49,773 nt of DNA from an uncultured Bacteroides sp. GTDB lineage: Bacteria; Bacteroidota; Bacteroidia; Bacteroidales; Bacteroidaceae. The stretch is taken from positions 1 to 49,773 of the forward strand of contig USEY01000015.1 of the NCBI GenBank assembly GCA_900553815.1, given 5' to 3'. The notes under the pieces were generated by a model. That model had not been told where the DNA came from and did not search any database. It saw nothing but the letters and a program-made list of their open reading frames with translations. This document shows, one piece after another, positions 27,397 to 35,688 of this stretch. The translations under genes and the position numbers were made by a program. Positions within the stretch are counted from its first letter, which is position 1, and the number at the start of each line of letters is the position of its first letter.

Positions 27397-28098
27397 TCAG
27401 AACGATGTGCGATAAGCCTTCAGCTCATTGCGCAGTTCCAGTGCGTGCCCACCGGTGAGGCTGTTGAGCAACGCCCAGAAGCGGTCGCCATGATTCATCT
27501 CACGCGTGTGCGACAATTCATGAAGCAGTACATAGTCAATAAGCCGCACAGGCAGCAACACAAGGTAGCACGACAAGTTGATGCTGCGCCGCCCTGAGCA
27601 ACTGCCCCAGCGGCCTCGGCTACTGTTTATCTTGACATCGGTAAAAGGCAAGCCATGGCGAAGCGACAGCTGGCGCAAACGCTCAGGCAAAACTTCCTGC
27701 GCACGCTTGCGCATGGCCTCAACTACCACCCTCCGCAGCCAGTTCTGCAACTGTTCGTCGTCAAACCGCGTATGGGGCGGACAAAGGATTTCCACCTCAC
27801 GCCCTTGCCTGCGCAACAGGAAACGGCTGTCCGTTCCCGGCAACAACCGCAGGCCAAACAACTCGGCATCCATGCGAAAACCAGTGTCAATAAGCTTGCG
27901 CGCCAGCTTCTGCTGCTGTTCCTGCAAGCGGGGACGAAGCTCACGCAACGAGCGCCTCAACTGTTCGGCCGACGTGCCGGGAGGCACCGTAACGCGGATG
28001 CCATCCTCGCCCGTGCGGAATATCAGTCGACGGGCACGGGCATCTACCCTCACCCTGACCTGTCCCAGTTCTTCATCCTCTATCACATAGTCTGCCAT
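27397..28098 (-). CDS. YgjP-like/DUF45 zinc metallopeptidase
   Basis: A 233-aa cytoplasmic protein starting at the ATG at 28098 (MADYVIEDEELGQVRVRV); the longer frame to 28221 encodes an implausible hydrophobic leader. Residues about 20-90 are the beta-rich N-terminal part (VRVDARARRLIFRTGEDGIRVTVPPG). The C-terminal part holds the zinc motif HELSHTREMNHGDRFW, in which HELSH supplies two His ligands and the catalytic Glu, and the later His a third ligand. GRWGSC upstream is also typical. The family (M48-related, SprT/YgjP) is widespread, and its substrates are poorly known. It is convergent with the small membrane protein. Confidence 0.88.
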   Translation of the reverse strand: MADYVIEDEELGQVRVRVDARARRLIFRTGEDGIRVTVPPGTSAEQLRRSLRELRPRLQEQQQKLARKLIDTGFRMDAELFGLRLLPGTDSRFLLRRQGREVEILCPPHTRFDDEQLQNWLRRVVVEAMRKRAQEVLPERLRQLSLRHGLPFTDVKINSSRGRWGSCSGRRSINLSCYLVLLPVRLIDYVLLHELSHTREMNHGDRFWALLNSLTGGHALELRNELKAYRTSF

Positions 28099-28417
28099 AA
28101 TCTTCGTCTGTTTTACGCTTTCTGCCTCTTCAAAGGAGACCGACAAAAGAACAAAAAAACGTACGAAAACGCAAACCTTCGCATGCAAAAACGAACAGAC
28201 TGTCCGAAAGCGGACAATCAAACATTAAACAATTACACTATTAATCAAGCGTTTATCCTTTTGGCACAGATTTTGAACTTTAACCGGCAGAGCACAACGC
28301 TCAAAAAAAAGCGGTCTGTACATGCAACTATTTCGACCTTACCTACGTCTAAATAGATAGAACAAGCAACTACAGACAGCTATTAAAACTAATAACAATC
28401 ATAAAATAAGGAAGACA
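28099..28417. other. Divergent intergenic region
   Basis: The 319 bp between the metallopeptidase and the GIN-domain gene hold the TGTCCG hairpin and, on the plus side, an A-run near 28300 and AT-rich text. I see no ORF and no convincing plus-strand promoter. Confidence 0.5.
28192..28222 (-). promoter_or_regulatory. Possible promoter of the metallopeptidase gene with a hairpin spacer
   Basis: On the minus strand TTTG (28219-28222) and TCTGTTCG (28192-28199, a partial -7 match) are 19 bp apart, the canonical Bacteroidetes spacing. The spacer is a perfect TGTCCG/CGGACA stem-loop (28201-28216), so the hairpin alone might explain the pattern. Confidence 0.3.
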
Positions 28418-29278
28418 ATGAAAAGACTAACCACCATTATCAGCATGTTTTTATTGCTCGCATGCAGCACATTCGGTTTCGCAGAAAACCAATTCAGTAT
28501 CTTCGGAGGAAAAACCGTAAAAGCCAGCAACAGGTATGTCACCAAAGACATCCGTGTGAGCGACTTCAACAAGATTGAGCTGTCGGGTAGCCCCGACGTC
28601 ATCTACCGCCAGAAGGCAGGCAAACCCAGTGTGGAGGTCTACACCTCGGACAACATCGTAGACCTGCTCGACATCTACGTAAAGGATGGTACACTGGTTG
28701 TAAAGTTCAAGAAAGGGGTACGCGTATCATACAACAAGCTGGAAATCCGTGTTTCTTCCGAACGCATCAACGATATCCGTATAGCAGGTTCAGGCGACAT
28801 CAAGCTGGCCGGCCACATCAAGACTGACGACATGAACATCTCCATAGCCGGGTCGGGCGACATCAACGGTGAAAACATCAGCAGCACAGGTGGGTTCAAG
28901 GTAAGCATTGCCGGCTCGGGCGATACGGAGCTGAACAACATCCACTGCAACGACCTGAGTCTGTCCATAGCCGGATCGGGTGACATGAAGATAAACAATG
29001 CCGTGACCAGCGGATGTACCAACGTAGCCATCGCAGGTTCGGGCACCGTGAAACTGAGCGGCAGCAGCCAGGAAGCCGAGCTGAAAATATCAGGTTCGGG
29101 CGACCTGTACGCTTCGGGCTACCAGGCCAAACGTGTATCGGCCACGGTAAGCGGCTCTGGCAACATAGAATGCTACGCTACCGAGTTCCTGAAAGCACGT
29201 ACCAGCGGTAGCGGCAGTGTAGGCTACAAAGGCAATCCTGAAATAGACTACCCGAAAAAGGGACTGCACAAACTCTAA
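28418..29278 (+). CDS. Secreted GIN-domain (DUF2807) beta-solenoid protein
   Basis: A 286-aa exported protein (hydrophobic leader LTTIISMFLLLACSTFGFAE; the Cys17 context LLAC could allow lipidation). The mature part is a head-GIN-domain/DUF2807 fold, a right-handed parallel beta-helix made of short repeats. The motif IAGSGD or SGSGD recurs about every 20-25 residues from residue 123 on, with at least seven copies (IAGSGDIKL, IAGSGDING, IAGSGDTEL, IAGSGDMKI, IAGSGTVKL, ISGSGDLYA, VSGSGNIEC). No catalytic motif is evident. Such proteins are common in Bacteroidetes as putative envelope or adhesive proteins. It is monocistronic and followed by hairpins. Confidence 0.88.
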   Translation: MKRLTTIISMFLLLACSTFGFAENQFSIFGGKTVKASNRYVTKDIRVSDFNKIELSGSPDVIYRQKAGKPSVEVYTSDNIVDLLDIYVKDGTLVVKFKKGVRVSYNKLEIRVSSERINDIRIAGSGDIKLAGHIKTDDMNISIAGSGDINGENISSTGGFKVSIAGSGDTELNNIHCNDLSLSIAGSGDMKINNAVTSGCTNVAIAGSGTVKLSGSSQEAELKISGSGDLYASGYQAKRVSATVSGSGNIECYATEFLKARTSGSGSVGYKGNPEIDYPKKGLHKL

Positions 29279-29378
29279 TGCCAACGGCATGGAAGTGCAG
29301 CATACTGAAAATTCTCTCTTTACATAGCCGGCCTTTTTAGTGATTAAAACAAGCCGGCCTTTCTCTAACTCCATGAAA

Positions 29379-29414
29379 CAGGCCCTAGATTTCCGCCAAG
29401 AAATCTAGGGCCTG
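29379..29414. terminator. 14-bp hairpin between convergent genes
   Basis: CAGGCCCTAGATTT (29379-29392) and AAATCTAGGGCCTG (29401-29414) form a perfect stem with an 8-nt loop. It sits between the ends of the GIN-domain and acyl-adenylase genes and probably terminates both. T-runs on either side are short. Two direct copies of AAGCCGGCCTTT-like sequence lie just upstream (29327-29352). Confidence 0.65.
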
Positions 29415-29441
29415 TCTGTTTATTCAAGCAAGATATAACTA

Positions 29442-30953
29442 TCAGTTATTCAGCTTCAGCATCTCTTCTATATACTCGCGGGTATTGCTCAGGCGAGGTA
29501 TCTTATGCTGCCCGCCCAGCTTTCCTTTCTGGTCCAGCCAGTCATGGAAGAGTCCCTGCCGTGCCACAATCACCTCAAGAGGCTGCAAAGCCAGGTTGTT
29601 CTGACGCTTGGCTTCATAGTCAGAGTTCACTTCCTTCAGCGTGTCGTCCAATACCTGTGCAAACCTGGCCATGTCATCGGGCATCTTGGCAAACTCTATC
29701 AGCCACTGATGACGACACTTGGCATGTTCGTCCATAAAGACCGGTGCAGCCGAATAGTCGGCCACCTGTGCGCCGGTAGCCGCACAAGCCTTGGCCAAGC
29801 CTTTCTCCGCATTGTCTACAATCAACTCTTCGCCAAAGGCATTGATAAAGTGCTTGGTGCGTCCGGTAATAATGAACTTGTAAGGACAGTTGTTGGTAAA
29901 CTTCACCGTATCGCCTATCATATAGCGCCACAAGCCGGCCGAGGTAGAAATGACCATGGCGTAGTTCTTGTTCAGTTCCACCTCCTCCAGACAGTAGACA
30001 CGCGGATTCTCCTTGCCTACATCTTCCAGCGGAATGAATTCGTAGAAGATACCATAGTCTATCATCAGCAACATGGAGGGGTCGCTGGGGTCATTCTGCG
30101 TACCGAAGTAGCCCTCTGAGGCGTTATAGGTCTCCACGTAGTGCATCTTGTCACTGCGAATCACCTGCTTGTACTGCTCACGGTAGGGCGTAAAGGCCAC
30201 ACCTCCGTGAAAGAATACTTCCAGATTGGGCCATACCTCCTCCAGACTTTGCTTGCCCGTTTTCTCCAATATGTGGCGGATAAGCACCAACATCCACGAC
30301 GGTACACCCGAGAGGTTGGTGACATTGACATTAATCGTACTGTTGGCTATGGCCTCCATCTTCGGCTCAAACTGGTCCATCAGGGCTATCTGTTTACTCG
30401 GCACCCGGATATAGTTGACCAGCGGATGAACATTCTGTATCAGGATGGCAGACAGGTCGCCCACCAGGCTATGGTTGGAATTAAGGTTAGGACTGTGACT
30501 TCCACCCAGGATAAGGCCTTTGCCCGAGAAAAAACGGCTCTGAGGATTCTGCCCCAGGTAAATGGCTACAGCATCCTTACCTCCCTGATAGTGCGTGTCG
30601 TGCAGCGACTCACGGCTCACAGGCAGGAACTTACTCTTGTCGTTCGTAGTACCCGACGACTTTGCAAACCAAGTAATATCCGTGGGCCACAACAGCTGTT
30701 GTTCGCCCTTGCGCATGCGTTCCACATAGGGTTTAACTTCTTCGTACGTCTGTATGGGAAGGCGTTTTCTGAAATCTTCATAAGTACGTATGGAGGCATA
30801 ATCATATTTCTTCCCCCACTCCGTATTGGCAGCCATACGTACCAGTCTTTGCAGCACTTTCTGCTGCAACTCGCCGGCATGACCGGCATAGTTCTCGACT
30901 TCTTTCAAACGACGGCTGAAATAGACGTTATTCAAGAACTTGGTAATGTTCAT
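29442..30953 (-). CDS. GH3-auxin-type acyl-adenylating enzyme
   Basis: A 503-aa cytoplasmic protein of the GH3 auxin-responsive-promoter family, ANL-type enzymes that activate a carboxylate with ATP and join it to an amine or other acceptor. The ATP-binding motif SSGTTNDKSKFLP is near residue 99, with YNASEGYFG and the conserved ITGRTKHFINAFGEEL segment further on, and the length is normal for bacterial members. It is unrelated to glycoside hydrolase family 3 despite the shared name. Substrate in Bacteroides is unknown. It is monocistronic and divergent from pfkA. Confidence 0.88.
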   Translation of the reverse strand: MNITKFLNNVYFSRRLKEVENYAGHAGELQQKVLQRLVRMAANTEWGKKYDYASIRTYEDFRKRLPIQTYEEVKPYVERMRKGEQQLLWPTDITWFAKSSGTTNDKSKFLPVSRESLHDTHYQGGKDAVAIYLGQNPQSRFFSGKGLILGGSHSPNLNSNHSLVGDLSAILIQNVHPLVNYIRVPSKQIALMDQFEPKMEAIANSTINVNVTNLSGVPSWMLVLIRHILEKTGKQSLEEVWPNLEVFFHGGVAFTPYREQYKQVIRSDKMHYVETYNASEGYFGTQNDPSDPSMLLMIDYGIFYEFIPLEDVGKENPRVYCLEEVELNKNYAMVISTSAGLWRYMIGDTVKFTNNCPYKFIITGRTKHFINAFGEELIVDNAEKGLAKACAATGAQVADYSAAPVFMDEHAKCRHQWLIEFAKMPDDMARFAQVLDDTLKEVNSDYEAKRQNNLALQPLEVIVARQGLFHDWLDQKGKLGGQHKIPRLSNTREYIEEMLKLNN

Positions 30954-31044
30954 TGTCTTTTCTATAAATCTATATAAGTCTATAATTTAGTTGGCAAAAT
31001 TAATCTTATTTATCGGCATCCCTATCTTTTTTCTGTTTTTTTTC

Positions 31045-31052
31045 TATCTTTA
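31045..31052 (+). promoter_or_regulatory. Candidate -7 element of pfkA
   Basis: TATCTTTA differs from TAnnTTTG by one base and follows a T-rich tract. It would give a leader of about 190 nt before the ATG at 31250. I see no riboswitch-like structure in that leader. Confidence 0.3.
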
Positions 31053-31249
31053 CGGCAGTATAGGACAATAGAGAGTACAAACAGGCTATGGAATAAGACA
31101 GAAAAGTGACAGTTGCAACAAGCCGACCTCCACGATTTCTCAGCTACCAGCCTGTCCCAAAAGCCTCTGTTGCCCTGCCTGCCCATCACCACACGGACAT
31201 TCAATGGTGACAAGGCATACAAGCATTGACCTATTAGCACTAAAAAGAC

Positions 31250-32260
31250 ATGAGAATCGGTATCTTGACTTCAGGGGGCGACTGCCCCGGCATCAATGCC
31301 ACTATCCGTGGCGTCTGCAAAACAGCCATCAACCACTACGGCATGGAAGTCATCGGCATTCACAGCGGCTTCCAGGGACTACTGACCAAAGATGTGGAAA
31401 CATTCACCGAAAAATCCCTCTCAGGACTGCTCAATCAGGGGGGCACCATGCTGGGAACCTCGCGCGAGAAGCCTTTCAAAAAGAACGGCATCATCTCCGA
31501 TGTCAACAAGCCGGCACTGATAGAACAAAACGTAAAGGAACTGGGACTGGACTGTGTGGTCTGCATAGGTGGAAACGGCACCCAGAAGACTGCCGCCAAG
31601 CTGGCAGCCATGGGACTGAACATTGTATCCGTACCCAAAACCATCGATAATGACATTTGGGGAACAGACTTCTCATTCGGTTTCGACTCGGCCGTCAGCA
31701 TAGCCACCGACGCCATAGACCGCCTGCACTCTACGGCCAGCTCTCACAAGCGGGTCATGGTGATAGAGGTCATGGGACACAAGGCCGGCTGGATAGCCCT
31801 CTACTCGGGCATGGCAGGCGGCGGCGACGTCATCCTGATTCCCGAAATACCCTATAACATACACAACATTGGCAACACCATCCTGGAACGTCTGAAAAAA
31901 GGAAAGCCCTACTCCATTGTGGTAGTAGCCGAAGGCATACAGACCGACGGACGGAAACGGGCAGCGGAATACATAGCACAGGAGATAGAGTACGAAACGG
32001 GGATAGAAACCCGCGAAACGGTGCTGGGATACATACAGCGCGGCGGTTCGCCTACACCTTTCGACCGCAACCTGTCTACCCGCATGGGCGGACATGCCAC
32101 CGAACTGATAGCCAATGCACAGTTTGGACGTATGGTGACTCTGAAAGGTGACGAAATATCATCCGCCCCACTGGAAGAAATAGCAGGACGGCTCAAGCTT
32201 GTCACTGAAGACCACGACCTGGTGGTACAGGGACGACGAATGGGCATCTGCTTCGGCTAA
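31250..32260 (+). CDS. pfkA: 6-phosphofructokinase
   Basis: A 336-aa glycolytic enzyme phosphorylating fructose 6-phosphate. PFK signatures are all present: GILTSGGDCPGINA (4-17), IGGNGT (106-111), PKTIDNDI (129-136), MGHKAGWIA and GYIQRGGSPTPFDR. At the two positions that separate ATP- from pyrophosphate-using enzymes (E. coli 104 and 124) this protein has Gly110 and Lys130. Gly at the first favours ATP; Lys at the second is typical of PPi enzymes, so it is of the mixed type. Asn109 also replaces the usual Asp of GGDGS. ATP use is therefore likely but not certain. A terminator follows. Confidence 0.93.
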   Translation: MRIGILTSGGDCPGINATIRGVCKTAINHYGMEVIGIHSGFQGLLTKDVETFTEKSLSGLLNQGGTMLGTSREKPFKKNGIISDVNKPALIEQNVKELGLDCVVCIGGNGTQKTAAKLAAMGLNIVSVPKTIDNDIWGTDFSFGFDSAVSIATDAIDRLHSTASSHKRVMVIEVMGHKAGWIALYSGMAGGGDVILIPEIPYNIHNIGNTILERLKKGKPYSIVVVAEGIQTDGRKRAAEYIAQEIEYETGIETRETVLGYIQRGGSPTPFDRNLSTRMGGHATELIANAQFGRMVTLKGDEISSAPLEEIAGRLKLVTEDHDLVVQGRRMGICFG

Positions 32261-32280
32261 AAGCAGCTGACACATACAGG

Positions 32281-32304
32281 GCCTGCCTAGCAGGCAGGCT
32301 TTTT
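32281..32304 (+). terminator. Rho-independent terminator of pfkA
   Basis: GCCTGCC (32281-32287), loop TAGCA, GGCAGGC (32293-32299), then TTTTT. It lies 20 bp after the pfkA stop and runs to the last codon of the convergent rnc. Confidence 0.88.
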
Positions 32305-33403
32305 ACTTGATTTCCGGTTGCGGATTTTCGGCGGCAGCTTCCTTCTCCACTTCTTCGGTGACGGGTGCTGCCGTTGTTATTTCTGATTCAGCAGTCGGCT
32401 CTGCCATGATTTCCTCATAAGCCAGCAAAGAGAATGCCTCCGCCTCGCTCTCAGGCTGACTGTCAAGCACATCCATGCACGGCATATCAGCCCCTTCTTC
32501 CACAAAGGCGGGCGATACCTCCATGCCTTCCTCGGTCAATGCAGCCAGTGTCTGAGCCTCCTCATCGGTCAACACATCGGACGAAACGACCGGTTCCTCC
32601 ACCGGCGCCGCTACAGCCTGCACCTGTGCATGATTGGCCAGCTTAGCCGCATCTACCTCGCCGCGGAATGCCGGGTCACCTTTAATCTTCTTCAGAGCCA
32701 TCTGAGCCGCATTCTGCTGCGACTCTTTCTTGGAATAGCCGGTACCCTTACCGGCCGACAAACCTTCGATGCGCACCTCTGTGTGAAACATCGGGTTGTA
32801 ATCCTTGTCGAGGAACTGCTCTATGAGTTCAAACGACACCTCCATCTTGTTCTTCTGGCTCCACTCTATCAGCTTGGACTTGAAGTTCACTTCCTTACGC
32901 GACATTTTCTCCAAGTCAATGTAGTTCTTGAATATGCGCTCCTTCATGAACTGCATACAGCGCTCATAGCCCTGGTCTATATAGATGGCACCAATAAATG
33001 CCTCGAACGCATTGCCATACATATAACTGTTGTGCGACGAAGAGCGCGTGGAAGACTTCACCAGCTTGTCCAGCCCTATTTCCACGGCCAACTTGTTCAG
33101 CGTCTCGCGCTGCACTATCTTGGAACGCGTATTGGTCAGGAAGCCCTCGCGCCGTCCCTCAAAATGCCTGAACACGATGTCACCCACAATGGCATCGAGT
33201 ATGGCGTCGCCCAGGAACTCCAGCCGCTCATTGTTCAGCGGACGTCCTTTTTCCGAACGCAGGAGTGTGGACTTATGAAGCAAAGCCTGCTGGTAAACCT
33301 TTATGTTACGCGGGAAGAATCCCAGTATCCTATAAAAACAAAGATAAGACTCCCTATCCTTACGGAAGAGGAGCCTTATCTTGTCTATCTGATTGCGTAA
33401 CAC
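32303..33403 (-). CDS. rnc: Ribonuclease III with long acidic C-terminal tail
   Basis: Processes rRNA precursors and double-stranded RNA. I choose the GTG at 33403 (MLRNQIDKIRLLF), 10 bp after the fabF stop; the longer frame to 33487 would overlap fabF. This gives 366 aa. The catalytic domain has the signature NERLEFLGDA (58-67; Glu62 and Asp66 acidic ligands) and GNAFEAFIGA (130-139), where Glu134 is present but Asn131 stands where E. coli has Asp114. The dsRNA-binding domain is about 173-242 (FKSKLIEWSQKN ... QNAAQMALKKI). Residues about 250-366 form a Glu/Ala/Pro-rich extension, absent from the 226-aa E. coli enzyme and probably disordered. Third gene of acpP-fabF-rnc. Confidence 0.93.
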   Translation of the reverse strand: MLRNQIDKIRLLFRKDRESYLCFYRILGFFPRNIKVYQQALLHKSTLLRSEKGRPLNNERLEFLGDAILDAIVGDIVFRHFEGRREGFLTNTRSKIVQRETLNKLAVEIGLDKLVKSSTRSSSHNSYMYGNAFEAFIGAIYIDQGYERCMQFMKERIFKNYIDLEKMSRKEVNFKSKLIEWSQKNKMEVSFELIEQFLDKDYNPMFHTEVRIEGLSAGKGTGYSKKESQQNAAQMALKKIKGDPAFRGEVDAAKLANHAQVQAVAAPVEEPVVSSDVLTDEEAQTLAALTEEGMEVSPAFVEEGADMPCMDVLDSQPESEAEAFSLLAYEEIMAEPTAESEITTAAPVTEEVEKEAAAENPQPEIK

Positions 33404-33413
33404 GACTACCCGA

Positions 33414-34676
33414 TTATTCTGCGTACTTCTTGAAGATGACGCATGCGTTATGCCCACCAAAACCAAAGGTATTGGACAGAGCCACATTCACTTCGCGTTT
33501 CTGCGCTTTGTTGAACGTAAAATTCAAATTGTAGTCAATGCCTTCATCGTTATCACCTTCTTCGTGATTGATAGTCGGAGGAATGATGCCATTCTTGATG
33601 GCCAGGATGCTTGCAATAGCTTCTACCGCACCGGCTGCACCCAGCAAGTGACCAGTCATAGACTTGGTAGAGCTGATATTCAGTTTGTAAGCATGTTCGC
33701 CAAATACTTCCTGAATAGCCTTCACCTCAGAAATATCACCTACCGGAGTAGATGTACCGTGAACATTGATGTAGTCAATGTCTTCAGGCTTCATTTCTGC
33801 ATCTTCCAACGCATTCATCATCACCAACTTGGCACCCAAGCCTTCGGGATGAGAAGCTGTCAGGTGATAAGCGTCGCCCGACATACCAACGCCAGCGAGC
33901 TCAGCATATATTTTTGCGCCACGAGCTTTGGCATGCTCCAGTTCTTCCAGAACCAAGCAACCACCACCTTCGCCCATTACGAAGCCATCGCGGCTCTTGC
34001 TGAAAGGACGAGAAGCCGTAGCAGGAGACTCATTACGAGTAGACAATGCGTGCATAGCATTGAAACCACCCACACCGCAAGCGGCAATAGCAGCCTCTGA
34101 ACCACCTGTTACCATTACATTCACCTTACCCAGACGAATCAGGTTGAAGGCATCGGCAATGGCATTGGTTGAAGTGGCACATGCGGAACATGTGGCATAG
34201 TTAGGTCCGTGGAAACCAAACAAAATGGAAATCTGACCGGCAGCAATGTCCGAAATCATCTTCGGGATGAAGAAAGGATTGAACTTGGGACCCATATCTT
34301 TATGGAGCGCATAGTTACCAGCTTCCTCCTCAAATGTGCGGATACCGCCAATACCGGCACCAAACACAACACCGATTTTATTCAGATTTTCCTTCTCCAG
34401 ATCAAGAGCAGCATCGCTTACGGCCTGCTTTGCCACAGCAATAGCATACTGTGTATAGAGGTCCATCTTGCGTGCTTCCTTACGGTCGATATATTTGTTT
34501 GCATCGAAGTTCTTCACCTCGCAGGCAAACTGGCTCTTGAACATAGAAGCATCAAAATGAGTAATAGGTCCTGCCCCACTCACTCCGTTGACAAGATTCT
34601 CCCAGAATTCTTCTACGGTATTGCCTACCGGAGTAATGGCACCAAGACCTGTTACTACAACTCTTTTTAATTCCAT
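33414..34676 (-). CDS. fabF: 3-oxoacyl-ACP synthase II
   Basis: A 420-aa elongating condensing enzyme of type II fatty acid synthesis. It joins malonyl-ACP to a growing acyl-ACP. The active-site Cys166 lies in CSACATS, and the two histidines are in NVHGTSTPVGD and KSMTGHLLGAAG. Length and glycine-rich C-terminus (NTFGFGGHNACVIF) are standard for KAS II. It starts 24 bp after acpP, its acyl-carrier partner, and is followed by rnc 10 bp on. Confidence 0.97.
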   Translation of the reverse strand: MELKRVVVTGLGAITPVGNTVEEFWENLVNGVSGAGPITHFDASMFKSQFACEVKNFDANKYIDRKEARKMDLYTQYAIAVAKQAVSDAALDLEKENLNKIGVVFGAGIGGIRTFEEEAGNYALHKDMGPKFNPFFIPKMISDIAAGQISILFGFHGPNYATCSACATSTNAIADAFNLIRLGKVNVMVTGGSEAAIAACGVGGFNAMHALSTRNESPATASRPFSKSRDGFVMGEGGGCLVLEELEHAKARGAKIYAELAGVGMSGDAYHLTASHPEGLGAKLVMMNALEDAEMKPEDIDYINVHGTSTPVGDISEVKAIQEVFGEHAYKLNISSTKSMTGHLLGAAGAVEAIASILAIKNGIIPPTINHEEGDNDEGIDYNLNFTFNKAQKREVNVALSNTFGFGGHNACVIFKKYAE

Positions 34677-34700
34677 ACTTAAATGCTGAATGGATTTAAA

Positions 34701-34937
34701 TTACTTAGCGTGCTCTTCGATGTAAGATACAGCATCACCTACAGTAGCAATCTTCTCAGCTTGGTCATCAGGAATAGAGATACCGAATTCTTTTTCGAAC
34801 TCCATAATCAGTTCTACAGTGTCCAGAGAATCAGCTCCCAGGTCATTAGTGAAGCTAGCTTCATTCTTAACTTCTGATTCCTCAACACCTAATTTATCAA
34901 CGATAATCGCTTTCACTCTTGATGCAATTTCAGACAT
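34701..34937 (-). CDS. acpP: Acyl carrier protein
   Basis: A 78-aa acidic carrier protein that holds acyl chains on a phosphopantetheine arm. The arm attaches to Ser37 in the classic [10 protein letters not shown] motif. It is the first gene of acpP-fabF-rnc, an order common in Bacteroidetes, and has a plausible promoter 50-80 bp upstream. Confidence 0.97.
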   Translation of the reverse strand: MSEIASRVKAIIVDKLGVEESEVKNEASFTNDLGADSLDTVELIMEFEKEFGISIPDDQAEKIATVGDAVSYIEEHAK

Positions 34938-34989
34938 AACTTTAAGTTTTTAATTAATAATTTTGTTTTATTTCTTTATATTTGCGATG

Positions 34990-35021
34990 CAAAGGAATAA
35001 ATATTTATTGTTCCGAGCAAA
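34990..35021 (-). promoter_or_regulatory. Promoter candidate for acpP-fabF-rnc
   Basis: On the minus strand TTTG (35018-35021) is followed after 20 bp by TTCCTTTG (34990-34997), one mismatch from TAnnTTTG. The A-rich leader before the acpP ATG is typical for highly expressed Bacteroides genes. Confidence 0.5.
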
Positions 35022-35087
35022 TATTTGGTAAACTAAATGCGGTTTTTTGCACAATTTTCACGGTTTTGTGCACAGATTGGAGGATTT

Positions 35088-35684
35088 ATGAGTAGAAACA
35101 TAGCCATTTTTGCATCAGGAAACGGCACAAATGCCGAAAACATCATCAAGTATTTCAGCGGCAACAAAGACATTAAAGTCAAGATAGTCATGGCCAACAA
35201 GGCCGACGCCTTTGTGCTGGAAAGAGCTCACAGACTCGGCATTCCTACCTTATATATAAATAGGGAACAATGGGCTGATGCAACGCACATATTGACGCTG
35301 CTGCATGAGCAACAAATTGACTTTATCGTACTGGCCGGATTCCTGGCCCGCATTCCTGACGCACTGCTCCATGCCTATCCCAACCGCATTGTCAATATCC
35401 ACCCCTCGCTACTGCCCAAGTTTGGCGGCAAAGGCATGTATGGCAACAAGGTGCACGAAGCCGTAGTTGCTGCCGGAGAAACGGAAAGCGGCATCACCAT
35501 ACACTACTTGAACGAGCACTACGACGAAGGGCAGATAATAGCCCAATACCGCTGCCCCGTGATGCCCAATGATACTCCGCAAGACGTAGCCACCCGCGTA
35601 CATGCCTTGGAATATGAATATTACCCCAAGATCATAGAACAACTGCTTATGGCCCTGCCCGCAACCGACGAAGACAAGGTCTGA
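35088..35684 (+). CDS. purN: Phosphoribosylglycinamide formyltransferase
   Basis: A 198-aa enzyme of purine synthesis transferring formyl from 10-formyl-THF to GAR. The ATG at 35088 is chosen because GGAGG lies just upstream and MSRNIAIFASGNGTNAE matches the family N-terminus; the frame reaches 35037. The catalytic Asn, His and Asp are seen in VNIHPSLLPKF and HYDEGQI. It is divergent from acpP and converges on pdxB with 4 bp between stops. Confidence 0.95.
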   Translation: MSRNIAIFASGNGTNAENIIKYFSGNKDIKVKIVMANKADAFVLERAHRLGIPTLYINREQWADATHILTLLHEQQIDFIVLAGFLARIPDALLHAYPNRIVNIHPSLLPKFGGKGMYGNKVHEAVVAAGETESGITIHYLNEHYDEGQIIAQYRCPVMPNDTPQDVATRVHALEYEYYPKIIEQLLMALPATDEDKV

Positions 35685-35688
35685 AGCC

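Noticed and set aside
29442..30953. Third GH3 glycosidase of the PUL
   Set aside because: The GH3 here is the auxin-responsive acyl-adenylase family (SSGTTNDKSK ATP motif), unrelated to glycoside hydrolase family 3 and far from the locus.
31022..31240. 72-codon minus-strand frame ahead of pfkA
   Set aside because: It covers the divergent promoter/leader region, and the translation ends in a low-complexity Lys/Arg tail from the T-rich tract.
31053..31249. Riboswitch or leader RNA before pfkA
   Set aside because: No conserved RNA motif or stable terminator/antiterminator pair could be recognised by eye.
33404..33487. Extended N-terminus of RNase III overlapping fabF
   Set aside because: The extra 28 residues come from the fabF 3' coding region read in another frame; the GTG at 33403 gives the family N-terminus and normal spacing.
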